The notes below the pieces were generated by a model. It was not told the DNA's origin. It did not search any database and saw only the letters and a program-made list of their open reading frames with translations. Below are positions 8,580-17,758 of a stretch of DNA of 61,328 nt, in pieces. Position 1 is the first letter of the stretch. Each line of letters begins with the position of its first letter. The position numbers were made by a program, and so were the translations under genes. Source of the DNA: Flavobacteriaceae bacterium (lineage in GTDB: Bacteria > Bacteroidota > Bacteroidia > Flavobacteriales > Flavobacteriaceae); NCBI GenBank assembly GCA_028825365.1, contig JAPKAF010000002.1, positions 1 through 61,328 on the forward strand, written 5' to 3'.

Positions 8580-8771
8580 ATGAGTAAAGGAACAGTAAAA
8601 TTCTTCAATGACACAAAAGGTTTCGGCTTTATTGTTGAAGATGAATCAAACAAAGAACATTTTGTACACATTTCTGGTTTAATCGACGAGATTAGAGAAG
8701 GAGATGCAGTTGAATTCGATTTAACAGAAGGCAAAAAAGGTCTTAACGCAGTAAATGTAAAAGTTTTATAA
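8580..8771 (+). CDS. Cold-shock domain protein
   Basis: 63 aa, a single five-stranded OB-fold nucleic-acid-binding domain. RNP1 (KGFGFI, 14-19) and RNP2 (HFVHIS, about 27-32) are intact, with the usual N-terminal GTVKFFN. It binds single-stranded RNA or DNA as an RNA chaperone. Slightly short and acidic in the middle, as is common in Bacteroidota. It is a monocistronic gene with its own promoter and a strong terminator shared with ndk. Not necessarily cold-induced. Confidence 0.96.
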   Translation: MSKGTVKFFNDTKGFGFIVEDESNKEHFVHISGLIDEIREGDAVEFDLTEGKKGLNAVNVKVL

Positions 8772-8792
8772 ATATAAAATTTAGATTTATCG

Positions 8793-8829
8793 AAAAAAAA
8801 GAGTCAAATTTAATTTGACTCTTTTTTTT
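8793..8829. terminator. Bidirectional terminator between csp and ndk
   Basis: Perfect 9 bp stem GAGTCAAAT / ATTTGACTC (8801-8809 and 8813-8821) with a TTA loop, flanked by eight A on the left and nine T on the right. It works as a rho-independent terminator in both directions, serving the convergent genes csp and ndk. Confidence 0.9.
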
Positions 8830-8846
8830 TGCAATAATTTTACTTA

Positions 8847-9266
8847 CTAAAAGACTTCTCTTGCTGAAAAGTGAAAATCACATTCTATTTTAGCATTATC
8901 ATCACTATCACTACCATGAACTGCATTTTCACTAATTGAATCAGCAAATTCATTTCTAATAGTACCTTCAGCTGCATCAGCTGGGTTCGTAGACCCAATT
9001 AACAATCTAAAATCCTCTACAGCATTATCTTTTTCTAGTACTGCAGCTACAATAGGACCTCTTGTCATATAACCAACTAAGTCATTAAAAAAAGGACGCT
9101 CCTTATGTACTGAATAGAAGTTTTCTGCATCTGAGACACTCATTTTAGTTAATTTTAATGCCAGAATTTTAAATCCTGCTGCATTAATTTTACTCATAAT
9201 TGCACCAATATTACCTTTCTCAACTGAGTCAGGCTTAAGCATAGTGAAAGTTCTGTTTGTAATCAT
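8847..9266 (-). CDS. ndk: Nucleoside diphosphate kinase
   Basis: 139 aa. It transfers the gamma phosphate from ATP to NDPs through a phospho-histidine, H117 in NAVHGSD. TMLKPD near the N-terminus and the RPFF (Kpn-loop region) also fit. The frame is open to 9311, but the start at 9266 (MITNRTF) is preferred: it gives the family's usual N-terminus, and the 15 extra residues look like untranslated leader that would overlap the -7 box at 9290-9297. Confidence 0.97.
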   Translation of the reverse strand: MITNRTFTMLKPDSVEKGNIGAIMSKINAAGFKILALKLTKMSVSDAENFYSVHKERPFFNDLVGYMTRGPIVAAVLEKDNAVEDFRLLIGSTNPADAAEGTIRNEFADSISENAVHGSDSDDNAKIECDFHFSAREVF

Positions 9267-9289
9267 TTTTACGTTTTTAAATTCAAGTG

Positions 9290-9297
9290 CAAAAATA
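9290..9297 (-). promoter_or_regulatory. -7 box (TATTTTTG) for ndk
   Basis: Exact TAnnTTTG match on the minus strand, 23 bp before the ndk start chosen at 9266. Its position supports rejecting the longer reading frame that begins at 9311. Confidence 0.5.
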
Positions 9298-9339
9298 ATA
9301 CATTTACACAACTAATTAAATGATTTTCTTAATATATCG

Positions 9340-9347
9340 TATATTTG
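9340..9347 (+). promoter_or_regulatory. -7 box (TATATTTG) immediately before nrnA
   Basis: Exact TAnnTTTG match ending only 6 bp before the nrnA ATG at 9354. With the usual 4-7 base distance to the start site, the transcript would start at or within a few bases of the ATG, giving a leaderless or nearly leaderless mRNA. Confidence 0.5.
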
Positions 9348-9353
9348 TAGATT

Positions 9354-10367
9354 ATGGTTAAAATAAATATAACAGAACTAAAGCCTCTTCTAGAAAGCTC
9401 GAAAAAAATTATTGTAATACCACATAAAAATCCTGATGGAGATGCCATTGGATCGTGTATAGCTCTTAATGAAGTTTTAAAATCCTTAGGGTATCAATCA
9501 TCTGTTGTATCTCCTAATAATTTTCCTGATTTTTTGAAATGGATTGACGATGAAAAAGAAATAAAAATATACGAAAACAACCCAGAATTATATAATAGTG
9601 AAATATTGAATGCTGACTTAATATTTACTCTAGACTTCAATTCTTTATCTAGAATTGGGTTAATGGGAGAAGTTGTTAAAGAGTCTAAGGCAGTAAAGGT
9701 AATGATTGATCATCACCAAAGCCCAGATGATTACGCTGCACATATCTACTCTGATGTTCTAATGAGTTCAACCTGCGAGATGGTATACCATTTTATAGCA
9801 GAACTATCACTAACAGATAAAATCACTCCAAAAGTAGCTAGTGCGCTTTACACTGGAATAATGACTGATACTGGATCTTTTAAATTTCCTTTAACCACTG
9901 ATGTTACCCATATAGTTATCTCTGAATTAATTAAAAAAGGTGCTAATGGAAATGAGATAAACAATTTAGTTTACGATAACAATTCATTCGACAAGGTCTT
10001 GTTATTAAGTCATACCCTATCTAATATGGTAGTAAATGCAGAATACAATACTGCATACATGTATTTAACTCAAGAAATATTAAATAAATATAATTTTAAA
10101 AAGGGGGATACAGAAGGTTTTGTAAATTATGGATTGTCCATAAAAGGGGTGAAATTTGCAGCAATATTTATAGAGAATGAAGTTGATAAAATCATAAAAA
10201 TATCACTAAGATCTAAAGGAGATTTTGATGTTAACGATTTTTCAAGAAATAACTTCAACGGAGGGGGACACATAAATGCAGCAGGAGGTTTTAGTAAAGA
10301 AGACTTAGAAACCACTATTTTAAAATTCAAAAAACTATTACCTCAATACAAAGCGAAGCTTAGATAA
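9354..10367 (+). CDS. nrnA: DHH-family oligoribonuclease / pAp phosphatase (NrnA-like)
   Basis: 337 aa. Two-domain DHH/DHHA1 phosphoesterase that degrades nano-RNAs and dephosphorylates 3'-phosphoadenosine 5'-phosphate in related proteins. Motif I HKNPDGDAIGS (24-34), the DHH motif at 119-121, and the DHHA1 substrate-binding GGGH at 303-306 are all present. Its stop overlaps the next start by one base (TAATG), so it is translationally linked to the gldI-like gene. The start is fixed by the family N-terminus about 20 residues before motif I. Confidence 0.92.
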   Translation: MVKINITELKPLLESSKKIIVIPHKNPDGDAIGSCIALNEVLKSLGYQSSVVSPNNFPDFLKWIDDEKEIKIYENNPELYNSEILNADLIFTLDFNSLSRIGLMGEVVKESKAVKVMIDHHQSPDDYAAHIYSDVLMSSTCEMVYHFIAELSLTDKITPKVASALYTGIMTDTGSFKFPLTTDVTHIVISELIKKGANGNEINNLVYDNNSFDKVLLLSHTLSNMVVNAEYNTAYMYLTQEILNKYNFKKGDTEGFVNYGLSIKGVKFAAIFIENEVDKIIKISLRSKGDFDVNDFSRNNFNGGGHINAAGGFSKEDLETTILKFKKLLPQYKAKLR

Positions 10368-10897
10368 TGAAATTATTAAAATTTGTTATAATAGTCTTAT
10401 TTTTTTCTTGCTCTGAAAACGAGCCTAGGTATGCTGTAAACCATAATAAAAAAAGTATTGAAAATCCGTCTATACTAAAAAATATTATTTCAGAACAAAA
10501 TCAAAAAATAGATAAGTACCTATCCAAAAATCCTGACAAAAACTATATTAATTCAAAAAGAGGTTTTTGGTATTTTTATAATGAAAAAAATAATTCCAAT
10601 GATAAATCAGCAGAATTTGGTGATAGTATAATATTCGATTATTCCATGACAGATTTAAATAATAATATTATTTATGATTATGAAACTATTGGAGAACAGA
10701 ATTATATAATGGAAAAACAACAAATAATAACAGGGATTAGAGAAGCTTTAAAAATCTTAAAAAAAGGTGAAATAGCTACATTTATACTTCCATCTTATAT
10801 AGCATATGGTATGTATGGAGATTTAAATAAAATACCTCCAAACACAGCTATAATTTGTACAATCAAAGTAAAATCAATAAATTCAACCAAAAATTAA
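10367..10897 (+). CDS. gldI: FKBP-type peptidyl-prolyl isomerase lipoprotein, GldI-like
   Basis: 176 aa. Lipoprotein signal ending FFSCSEN (Cys15), a lysine/asparagine-rich spacer, then an FKBP domain: FGDSIIFDY, IITGIREAL, LKKGEIATFILPSYIAYG and the closing strand IICTIKVKSI. In F. johnsoniae GldI is an FKBP-type lipoprotein needed for gliding and T9SS function. Size, lipidation and the neighbouring nrnA and cyclophilin/FKBP gene fit GldI. T9SS cargo features elsewhere in the window (subtilase sorting domain) agree. Confidence 0.8.
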   Translation: MKLLKFVIIVLFFSCSENEPRYAVNHNKKSIENPSILKNIISEQNQKIDKYLSKNPDKNYINSKRGFWYFYNEKNNSNDKSAEFGDSIIFDYSMTDLNNNIIYDYETIGEQNYIMEKQQIITGIREALKILKKGEIATFILPSYIAYGMYGDLNKIPPNTAIICTIKVKSINSTKN

Positions 10898-10902
10898 TAT
10901 AA

Positions 10903-12057
10903 ATGAAAAAACTAATTTTATTATTATCAATTGCTTTAGTACTAACAACAAGTTGTAATAGCGTTGCAAATCAATATCAAGATCTCGGCGAAGGTTTATT
11001 TGCAGAATTTAATACTAATATGGGGACAATGGTTGTGAAACTTTCCTATGATAAAACTCCTATAACTGTTGCTAATTTTGTAGCTCTAGCAGAAGGAAAT
11101 CATCCAGATGTTGATTCAATTCATTTAGGCCTACCTTTTTATGATGGATTAATCTTTCACAGAGTAATGAATAACTTCATGATACAAGGAGGTGATCCTC
11201 TAGGAAATGGAAGAGGTGGACCAGGATATAGCTTTCCAGATGAATTCGATGAATCCTTAATGCACGATAAGCCAGGAATATTGTCTATGGCAAATTCAGG
11301 ACCAGCAACTAATGGTAGTCAGTTTTTTATTACTGAAACTCCTACCCCGCACTTGAACAATAAGCATAGTGTCTTTGGAGAAGTTGTAATAGGTCTTGAA
11401 GTTCAAGACTCGATTTCAAATGTAGAGACTGGTGTTGCAAATAGACCAATATCTGATATAATAATAAAAAAATTAAATATTTTAAGAAATGGTGATGATG
11501 CTAAACAATTTGATGCTGTAAACGTATGGAATCTTGAATTGACTAAACTAGTTGAAAAAAATAGATTATTGGAAGAAGAGAAAGTAAAGACTAGGTTAAC
11601 AAACCAAGTCAAAGGCAAAGACAAAGCCATTAGCTTTTTACCTACTTTAAATAACTACAAAGCAAAATCAAAAAAGCTTAAATCTGGTCTTAGAACATTT
11701 AACATAACTAAAGGAAATGGAATAAAACCAAAGCAAGGCGACAATGTGAATCTATTTTATGAACTTTACGATACTAAAGCTAACCTAATTGATTCTAATT
11801 CGAAAGAATGCGAAGAAGCTTACGGAAAATATAGCTCTGAGAAAGAGTTAAAAGGCAGGTATAGCGCTATGCCAATGCAATTATCTCCAGATGCACAAAT
11901 GATTACAGGCTTTAAAGAGGCTGTTGGAACAATGAAGGTTGGAGACAAAGTGTTTGCATACTTACCATCTAGTATCGGTTATGGAGCACAAGGAAGCGGA
12001 ATAATAAAACCTAACCAAGATTTGATATTTATTATCACAATGGTCAGTGTTAACTAA
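10903..12057 (+). CDS. Lipoprotein fusing a cyclophilin domain to an FKBP domain
   Basis: 384 aa. Lipobox LTTSC (Cys18). Residues about 30-190 form a cyclophilin-type isomerase (FHRVMNNFMIQGGDP, GPATNGSQFFIT, HSVFGEV); a charged linker follows; residues about 255-384 form an FKBP-type isomerase (QGDNVNLFYEL, ITGFKEAVGTMKVGDK, GYGAQGSG). Two proline-isomerase folds in one envelope lipoprotein suggest a folding helper for exported proteins. It follows the gldI-like gene by 5 bp and ends at a strong terminator. Confidence 0.93.
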   Translation: MKKLILLLSIALVLTTSCNSVANQYQDLGEGLFAEFNTNMGTMVVKLSYDKTPITVANFVALAEGNHPDVDSIHLGLPFYDGLIFHRVMNNFMIQGGDPLGNGRGGPGYSFPDEFDESLMHDKPGILSMANSGPATNGSQFFITETPTPHLNNKHSVFGEVVIGLEVQDSISNVETGVANRPISDIIIKKLNILRNGDDAKQFDAVNVWNLELTKLVEKNRLLEEEKVKTRLTNQVKGKDKAISFLPTLNNYKAKSKKLKSGLRTFNITKGNGIKPKQGDNVNLFYELYDTKANLIDSNSKECEEAYGKYSSEKELKGRYSAMPMQLSPDAQMITGFKEAVGTMKVGDKVFAYLPSSIGYGAQGSGIIKPNQDLIFIITMVSVN

Positions 12058-12092
12058 CTCTTCTAATAAATTAAACTAACTGTTAGAATTTT

Positions 12093-12126
12093 AATAGCCT
12101 GTATTTTATAATACAGGCTATTTTTT
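12093..12126. terminator. Bidirectional terminator between the FKBP gene and pepD
   Basis: Perfect 13 bp arms at 12093-12105 (AATAGCCTGTATT) and 12110-12122 with a 4-base loop, followed by a run of T on the plus strand. It separates two convergent genes. Confidence 0.88.
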
Positions 12127-13584
12127 TTATTTAAAAGGAATATTTATAAGTACTTCCTTTAAAAAATTCCAAAATTTAATTGTGGATTTAATCGAAGCTC
12201 TTTCATCTGGCGAATGTGCACCTCTAATAGTTGGACCAAAACTTATCATATCTAACTTAGGGTAATGAGAACCTATTATCCCACATTCTAATCCAGCATG
12301 ACACGCAGCTACATTTGGCTCAGAATTATTTAGTTTTTTATAAACTTCAATTAGTTTAGTAAGTATTTCCGAATCCATATTTGGCTGCCATCCTGGGTAG
12401 TCACCGGAAAATTTAACACTATAATTGTGCTTAACAAAAAGTGATTTAATTATATTTTTTAATTCCTCTTTTGAAGGTTCATCCGAAGACCTAGTTAAAC
12501 ATTTAATCATTAATTCACCTTGCTTTAGCTGTATGTTTGCCAGATTATTAGATGTTTCCACTAACCCAGCTATGTTATCACTCATCTTGTAGACACCATT
12601 CGGGCAAGCTTCAATTAAACTTAATAAGTTACCTTGGCTTTCACTTTCAAGCACTTTAAACGCTTCGTTTAATTTAACAACATCCAACTTTACAAATGGA
12701 TCTGTAGAAGAACATTTGTTTTTTATAATGCTAAATAACTTTTGTGAATGGGATTTAATATTTTCAAAATCAGATAAATTAATACCAATTATAAATGAAC
12801 TCTCTCTAGGAATTGCATTTCTTAAACCTCCACCATTTATTTCAGCTATACTAATGGGAAAGTTATTATTTAAATCTTTAACAATACCACTTAATAATTT
12901 ATTAGAATTTCCTAAATTTTTATGAATTTCCATTCCAGAGTGTCCACCAGAAAGACCATTAAGAGTTATTTTAATGAAAGTTAAGCTCTCATTAAAATTA
13001 ATATCAAAACTATTACTAATTGTGATATCTACCCCTCCAGCACAGCCAATACCAATTTCATCATCCTCTTCTGTATCTAAGTTAAGTAATATGTCTCCTT
13101 TAAGAATATTTTCATCTAATTGAAGTGCTCCTGTCATTCCGGTTTCTTCATCAATAGTAAATAAGGCTTCAACACGTGGATGAGAAATATCATCACTCTC
13201 TAAAACACTCATTATAGTTGCGACTCCTAAACCATTATCAGCGCCTAAAGTAGTCCCCTCTGCCCTAACCCAATCATTATCAACATACATCTTAATACCT
13301 GAGTTATCAAAATCAAAAACAACATCATTGTTTTTTTCATGAACCATATCTAAGTGTGATTGTAGAATAACAGTTTTTCTGTCTTTCATATCCAGTGTAG
13401 CTGGTTTAACAATAACTACATTACCGATTTTATCTATTCTTGTTTCAAGACCTAAGCTAATACCAAAGTCATGTATAAACTTTATAACTCTCTCTTCTTT
13501 TTTTGATGGCCTAGGCACAGCATTAAGTTTACAGAAGTTATTCCAAATAATTTTAGGTTCTAGATTTCGAATACTATTACTCAT
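12127..13584 (-). CDS. pepD: Aminoacyl-histidine dipeptidase (Xaa-His dipeptidase)
   Basis: 485 aa, M20 zinc peptidase, usual length for PepD. Metal-site motifs: SHLDMV (H77, D79), LGADNGLG (D116), DEETGM (E146-E147) and LDTEEDDEI. The late histidine is in the region GPTIRGAHSPDERAS near the C-terminus. It cleaves dipeptides such as carnosine-type X-His in the cytoplasm; no signal peptide is seen. Single gene with its own -7 box. Confidence 0.95.
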   Translation of the reverse strand: MSNSIRNLEPKIIWNNFCKLNAVPRPSKKEERVIKFIHDFGISLGLETRIDKIGNVVIVKPATLDMKDRKTVILQSHLDMVHEKNNDVVFDFDNSGIKMYVDNDWVRAEGTTLGADNGLGVATIMSVLESDDISHPRVEALFTIDEETGMTGALQLDENILKGDILLNLDTEEDDEIGIGCAGGVDITISNSFDINFNESLTFIKITLNGLSGGHSGMEIHKNLGNSNKLLSGIVKDLNNNFPISIAEINGGGLRNAIPRESSFIIGINLSDFENIKSHSQKLFSIIKNKCSSTDPFVKLDVVKLNEAFKVLESESQGNLLSLIEACPNGVYKMSDNIAGLVETSNNLANIQLKQGELMIKCLTRSSDEPSKEELKNIIKSLFVKHNYSVKFSGDYPGWQPNMDSEILTKLIEVYKKLNNSEPNVAACHAGLECGIIGSHYPKLDMISFGPTIRGAHSPDERASIKSTIKFWNFLKEVLINIPFK

Positions 13585-13607
13585 GTGTTTATATTTTAAT
13601 TAGAATT

Positions 13608-13615
13608 CAAATTTA
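13608..13615 (-). promoter_or_regulatory. -7 box (TAAATTTG) for pepD
   Basis: Exact TAnnTTTG on the minus strand, 23 bp before the pepD start, in the 76 bp divergent spacer with the DUF3810 gene. Confidence 0.45.
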
Positions 13616-13660
13616 ATTAATACTAGCTATATACTGATAGTATTTTACTATTTTTAAATA

Positions 13661-14734
13661 ATGATTTTAAAAAAAAACTATATAGGTTTATTCATTATAC
13701 CTCAACTACTCTTTATTCAATACATTTCTAATTATCCTGAATTGATTGAAAAATATTATAGTCTTTGGCTTTATCAATATATTTCGTTTTTCACAAGAAG
13801 TGTATCTTCAATATTCCCGTTTTCTTTAGGTGATATTTTATATATTATTATTATACTAATTATAGGGTTTAGTTTATATAAAAAAGTAATCAAAAGACAG
13901 TTTTCTGTTTTAGTTTTTTTTAATTATTCTCTTTATTATCTATCAATAATCCACTTTATTTTTTATTTACAATGGGGACTTAATTATCATCGGACCCCAA
14001 TTCAAGAAAAATTAGTTATTGAATCTACTTATACAATCGATGACTTAAAAAAAATATCAAAAGAATTAATCATAAAGGCAAATACTTTACATCGTAAAAT
14101 AGCTACTTCAGATAGTTCATCAACAGAAATCCCATACAGTCAAAAAGAAATTAGTAAAATTGCTTCTCAAGGATACAATGATCTGAGTATTATTAAGGAT
14201 AATTACCCAGAAATTAAACTGGATGGATTGATAGTCAAAAAATCTTTATTAAGCTTGCCTTTAACATACTTAGGCTTTAGCGGATACATTAATCCATTTA
14301 CAAATGAATCTCAGGTAAATAGTTTAATGCCAAAAAATAACATGCCTCATACTATATCTCATGAAATAGCACATCAACTAGGGTTTTCTCATGAACTAGA
14401 GTGTAATTTTATAGCTTTTATAAACACCACATATAATAAGGATATTTACTTCAAATATAGTGGCTATACTTTTGCCTTGAGACAGTGTTTAAACGAATTA
14501 TATAAATACGATAAACCTTATTATAAGTCTCTAATAAAATTGATAAACAAAGGCATTTTAAAGGATTACAGTAACAGTTCGGATTTTTGGAAAAAATATT
14601 CAAACTCTATTGAGAAAGTAACAAAGTCAGGTTATGATAAATTTTTAAAATTTAATAATGTAGATGATGGAATTAAAAGTTATGACCAAAGTGTTTCATT
14701 AATTATAAATTATTACAAAAAAAATAAAATTTAA
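13661..14734 (+). CDS. DUF3810 membrane protein with an HEXXH zinc-protease motif
   Basis: 357 aa. Three hydrophobic segments lie at about 7-25, 57-75 and 86-105, followed by a soluble domain. H224-E-I-A-H228 is a canonical zinc-metallopeptidase helix, and acidic residues a few positions on (HELE, E235/E237) could give the third ligand. The family has the motif but, to my knowledge, no established substrate. Probably an integral-membrane peptidase with its catalytic domain in the periplasm. It stands alone between pepD and the amidohydrolases. Confidence 0.8.
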   Translation: MILKKNYIGLFIIPQLLFIQYISNYPELIEKYYSLWLYQYISFFTRSVSSIFPFSLGDILYIIIILIIGFSLYKKVIKRQFSVLVFFNYSLYYLSIIHFIFYLQWGLNYHRTPIQEKLVIESTYTIDDLKKISKELIIKANTLHRKIATSDSSSTEIPYSQKEISKIASQGYNDLSIIKDNYPEIKLDGLIVKKSLLSLPLTYLGFSGYINPFTNESQVNSLMPKNNMPHTISHEIAHQLGFSHELECNFIAFINTTYNKDIYFKYSGYTFALRQCLNELYKYDKPYYKSLIKLINKGILKDYSNSSDFWKKYSNSIEKVTKSGYDKFLKFNNVDDGIKSYDQSVSLIINYYKKNKI

Positions 14735-14808
14735 CATGTTAAAATTAGCTTAATAAGCTACTATATAAATACAAAAATTATATATTTAAGAATCCCAAAT
14801 TTAAAATC

Positions 14809-17754
14809 ATGCAAAAACAACTTACACTACTACTTATAATTTTAACTTTCAATTTTACTTTTTCTCAAGATTATTTTCCAACAAACGATGGTATCAAATT
14901 CGATAACACGAATTACACAACATTTACAAATGCGAAAATTTATTCTAGTCATAATAGTATTATAGAAAATGGCACAATGGTTGTTAGAGACGGTAAGATA
15001 ATTGATATAGGAAAGTCTGTTGAGATACCTAAAAACTCAACTATAATTGACCTTGAAGGTAAATCAATTTACCCTTCATTTATTGATATCTATTCTAAAT
15101 TTGGTGTTAAGGCTCCAGAAAGAAAATCTGGAGGTAGAAGAACTCCTCAATATAACAATACAAGAAAAGGTTATTACTGGAACGATCACATAAGACCAGA
15201 ACAAAACGCTATAGAATTTTTTAAATATGATGACAGAAAAGCAAAAGAATTAATAAAAAATGGGTTCGGAGCTGTTAACACACACCTAAGTGATGGTATT
15301 ATTAGAGGAAAAGGTGCTTTAATAGCACTAACCAATAGTGGCGACTCAAATAACATTATTGATGATAACTCAACTCAATATCTTTCATTGTCTAAGAGTG
15401 TTACTTCTAGCCAATCATACCCATCATCAATTATGGGTGTATTTGCATTACTTAAGCAAGTCTACTTTGATGCCGAATGGTATTCTAAAGGGCTCTCTAA
15501 AACAAATGATAAATCTTTGGAAGCATTAAATGAGAATAAAAATTTAATTCAAATATTCGAAGCTAAAAACAAGATAAACTCACTCAGAATTGATAAAATT
15601 GGAGATGAGTTTGATATTCAATATGTTTTATTAGGAGGTGGAGATGAATATGAAAGAATTGATGAAATAAAAGCTACAAATGCCAGCTATATTTTACCAG
15701 TCAATTTTCCAGATGCCTATGATGTAGAAGATACTTACTCTGCAAATATATTACAACTTTCAGATATGAGAGAGTGGAACCAAAGACCTACTAATCCTAG
15801 TCATTTAGAAAAAAACAGTATAGAGTTCGCTATCACACTAGATGGATTAAAATCACCAAATAGTTTAAAGGGAAATATTATTAAAGCAATAGATCATGGA
15901 TTGACTAAAGAAAAAGCTTTAGAAGCACTGACTAGTATTCCTGCCAAATTAATAGGTAGAAATGATGTTTTAGGTTATTTAAAAAAAGACTATTTAGCTA
16001 ATTTCTTAATAACCTCTGGCGAAATATTTGATAACAATACAGTGATCTATGAAAATTGGGTTAAAGGAAATAGAAATATTATTAACTCGATGGAGATAAA
16101 AGATATTCGAGGGAAATACAAATTAACTGTCAGTGATAAAAGTACTGTTTTAGATATTTCTGGAAAACTTGAAAAGCCAAAAGCTAAATTAAAAGATTCC
16201 ACATTAACTGTTAAAAAATTATCTTATAAAGGTGGTTGGCTAAATATGACTGTTAATGATGATTCTGAATTTATAAGAATCAGCTTAAGAGTTAACAAAG
16301 AAAACAATAACTTAAATGGAAAAGCTTACTATTCAGATGGGAGTGTAAGTAATCTTAACGTTGATTTCTTTGAAAAACAAATAAATGATACAAAAAAACC
16401 AAAAGAAAAGAGTAAAAAAGAAAAAAACATAGTCTCTGTTACATATCCTAATATGGCTTATGGGTTTAGTGAATTACAAGAGAGTCAAGACATACTTATA
16501 AAAAACACAACGGTTTGGACTAACGAAAATCAAGGAGTTTTAAAAAATACCGATGTATTAATAACTAAAGGAAAAATCTCTAAAGTTGGAATTAACTTAA
16601 AGCATAAAAGTGCCCTAATAATTGATGGAACTGGCAAACATCTTACCTCTGGAATAATTGATGAACATTCACATATAGCTGCATCTAGTATTAACGAAGG
16701 TGGGCACAATTCATCAGCTGAGGTCACCATAGAAGAAGTTATAGATCCTGAAGATATAAATATCTATAGAAATTTAGCTGGAGGGGTTACAACAATACAA
16801 ATTCTTCATGGATCTGCAAATCCAATTGGAGGTAGATCAGCAATAATAAAACTTAAATGGGGTGAAAATGCAAATAATTTAATTTTCAAGAACTCTCCCA
16901 AATTTATAAAATTTGCTTTAGGGGAAAATGTAAAACAATCAAATTGGCAAAGCTACAATAGGTTTCCTCAATCTAGAATGGGAGTTGAACAACTTTATGT
17001 AGATTATTTTACCAGAGCAAAAGAATATGATCTTATAAAAAAATCTGGCAATGTTTATAGGAAAGATTTAGAATTGGAAGTATTAGCAGAAATTTTAAAT
17101 AAAGAAAGATTTATCAGTTGTCACTCATATGTCCAAAGTGAGATAAACATGTTAATGAAAGTAGCTGAAAAATTTAGTTTTAAAATAAATACTTTTACAC
17201 ATATTTTAGAAGGCTACAAAGTTGCAGATAAAATGAAAGAACACGGAGCTGGAGCTTCAACTTTTAGCGATTGGTGGGCATACAAATTTGAAGTGAATGA
17301 TGCTATTCCTTACAACGCTTCCATATTACACAATGCAGGAGTTACAACTGCTATAAATAGTGATGATGCTGAAATGTCAAGAAGGTTAAACCAAGAAGCT
17401 GCAAAAACTATCAAATATGGAGGATTAAGCGAAGAAGATGCTTGGAAAACTGTAACTCTCAACCCTGCAAAACTTCTAAGAATTGATGATAAAGTTGGAA
17501 GTATTAAGGTTGGGAAAGATGCAGATGTTGTACTATGGAATCAAAATCCATTATCTGTTTATGCATTAGCTGAAAAAACTATCATAGATGGAGCTATTTA
17601 TTTTGACATAGAGAGAGATGAAAAACTCCGAAAAGAAATCAAAGAAGAGAGAAACCTACTTATTAACATGATGATGGAAGAAAAAAATAAAGGTGGAAAT
17701 ACACAAGCTGTAAAAAGAAAATTTAAAAAATTATTAACCTGTGAATCAATATAA
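14809..17754 (+). CDS. Exported double amidohydrolase-like protein
   Basis: 981 aa. A signal peptide (cleavage after about residue 20, TFSQ) precedes two amidohydrolase modules. Module 1 (about 30-430) lacks the metal-binding HxH: at the matching place it reads FIDIYS (91-96). Module 2 (about 555-965) is complete: IIDEHSHI with H620 and H622, further histidines in CHSYVQ and FTHILE, and the aspartate in AINSDDAE. A lysine-rich linker joins them. The substrate is unknown; the family hydrolyses amide or ester bonds. A second amidohydrolase-like gene follows after 4 bp, so the two probably act together. Confidence 0.88.
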   Translation: MQKQLTLLLIILTFNFTFSQDYFPTNDGIKFDNTNYTTFTNAKIYSSHNSIIENGTMVVRDGKIIDIGKSVEIPKNSTIIDLEGKSIYPSFIDIYSKFGVKAPERKSGGRRTPQYNNTRKGYYWNDHIRPEQNAIEFFKYDDRKAKELIKNGFGAVNTHLSDGIIRGKGALIALTNSGDSNNIIDDNSTQYLSLSKSVTSSQSYPSSIMGVFALLKQVYFDAEWYSKGLSKTNDKSLEALNENKNLIQIFEAKNKINSLRIDKIGDEFDIQYVLLGGGDEYERIDEIKATNASYILPVNFPDAYDVEDTYSANILQLSDMREWNQRPTNPSHLEKNSIEFAITLDGLKSPNSLKGNIIKAIDHGLTKEKALEALTSIPAKLIGRNDVLGYLKKDYLANFLITSGEIFDNNTVIYENWVKGNRNIINSMEIKDIRGKYKLTVSDKSTVLDISGKLEKPKAKLKDSTLTVKKLSYKGGWLNMTVNDDSEFIRISLRVNKENNNLNGKAYYSDGSVSNLNVDFFEKQINDTKKPKEKSKKEKNIVSVTYPNMAYGFSELQESQDILIKNTTVWTNENQGVLKNTDVLITKGKISKVGINLKHKSALIIDGTGKHLTSGIIDEHSHIAASSINEGGHNSSAEVTIEEVIDPEDINIYRNLAGGVTTIQILHGSANPIGGRSAIIKLKWGENANNLIFKNSPKFIKFALGENVKQSNWQSYNRFPQSRMGVEQLYVDYFTRAKEYDLIKKSGNVYRKDLELEVLAEILNKERFISCHSYVQSEINMLMKVAEKFSFKINTFTHILEGYKVADKMKEHGAGASTFSDWWAYKFEVNDAIPYNASILHNAGVTTAINSDDAEMSRRLNQEAAKTIKYGGLSEEDAWKTVTLNPAKLLRIDDKVGSIKVGKDADVVLWNQNPLSVYALAEKTIIDGAIYFDIERDEKLRKEIKEERNLLINMMMEEKNKGGNTQAVKRKFKKLLTCESI

Positions 17755-17758
17755 TCAA

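Noticed and set aside
9267-9311. Longer ndk start at 9311
   Set aside because: Adds 15 residues absent from the family and would place translation over the -7 box.
14746-14760. Palindrome TAGCTTA-A-TAAGCTA after the DUF3810 gene
   Set aside because: No T tract follows on the plus strand; too weak to call a terminator.
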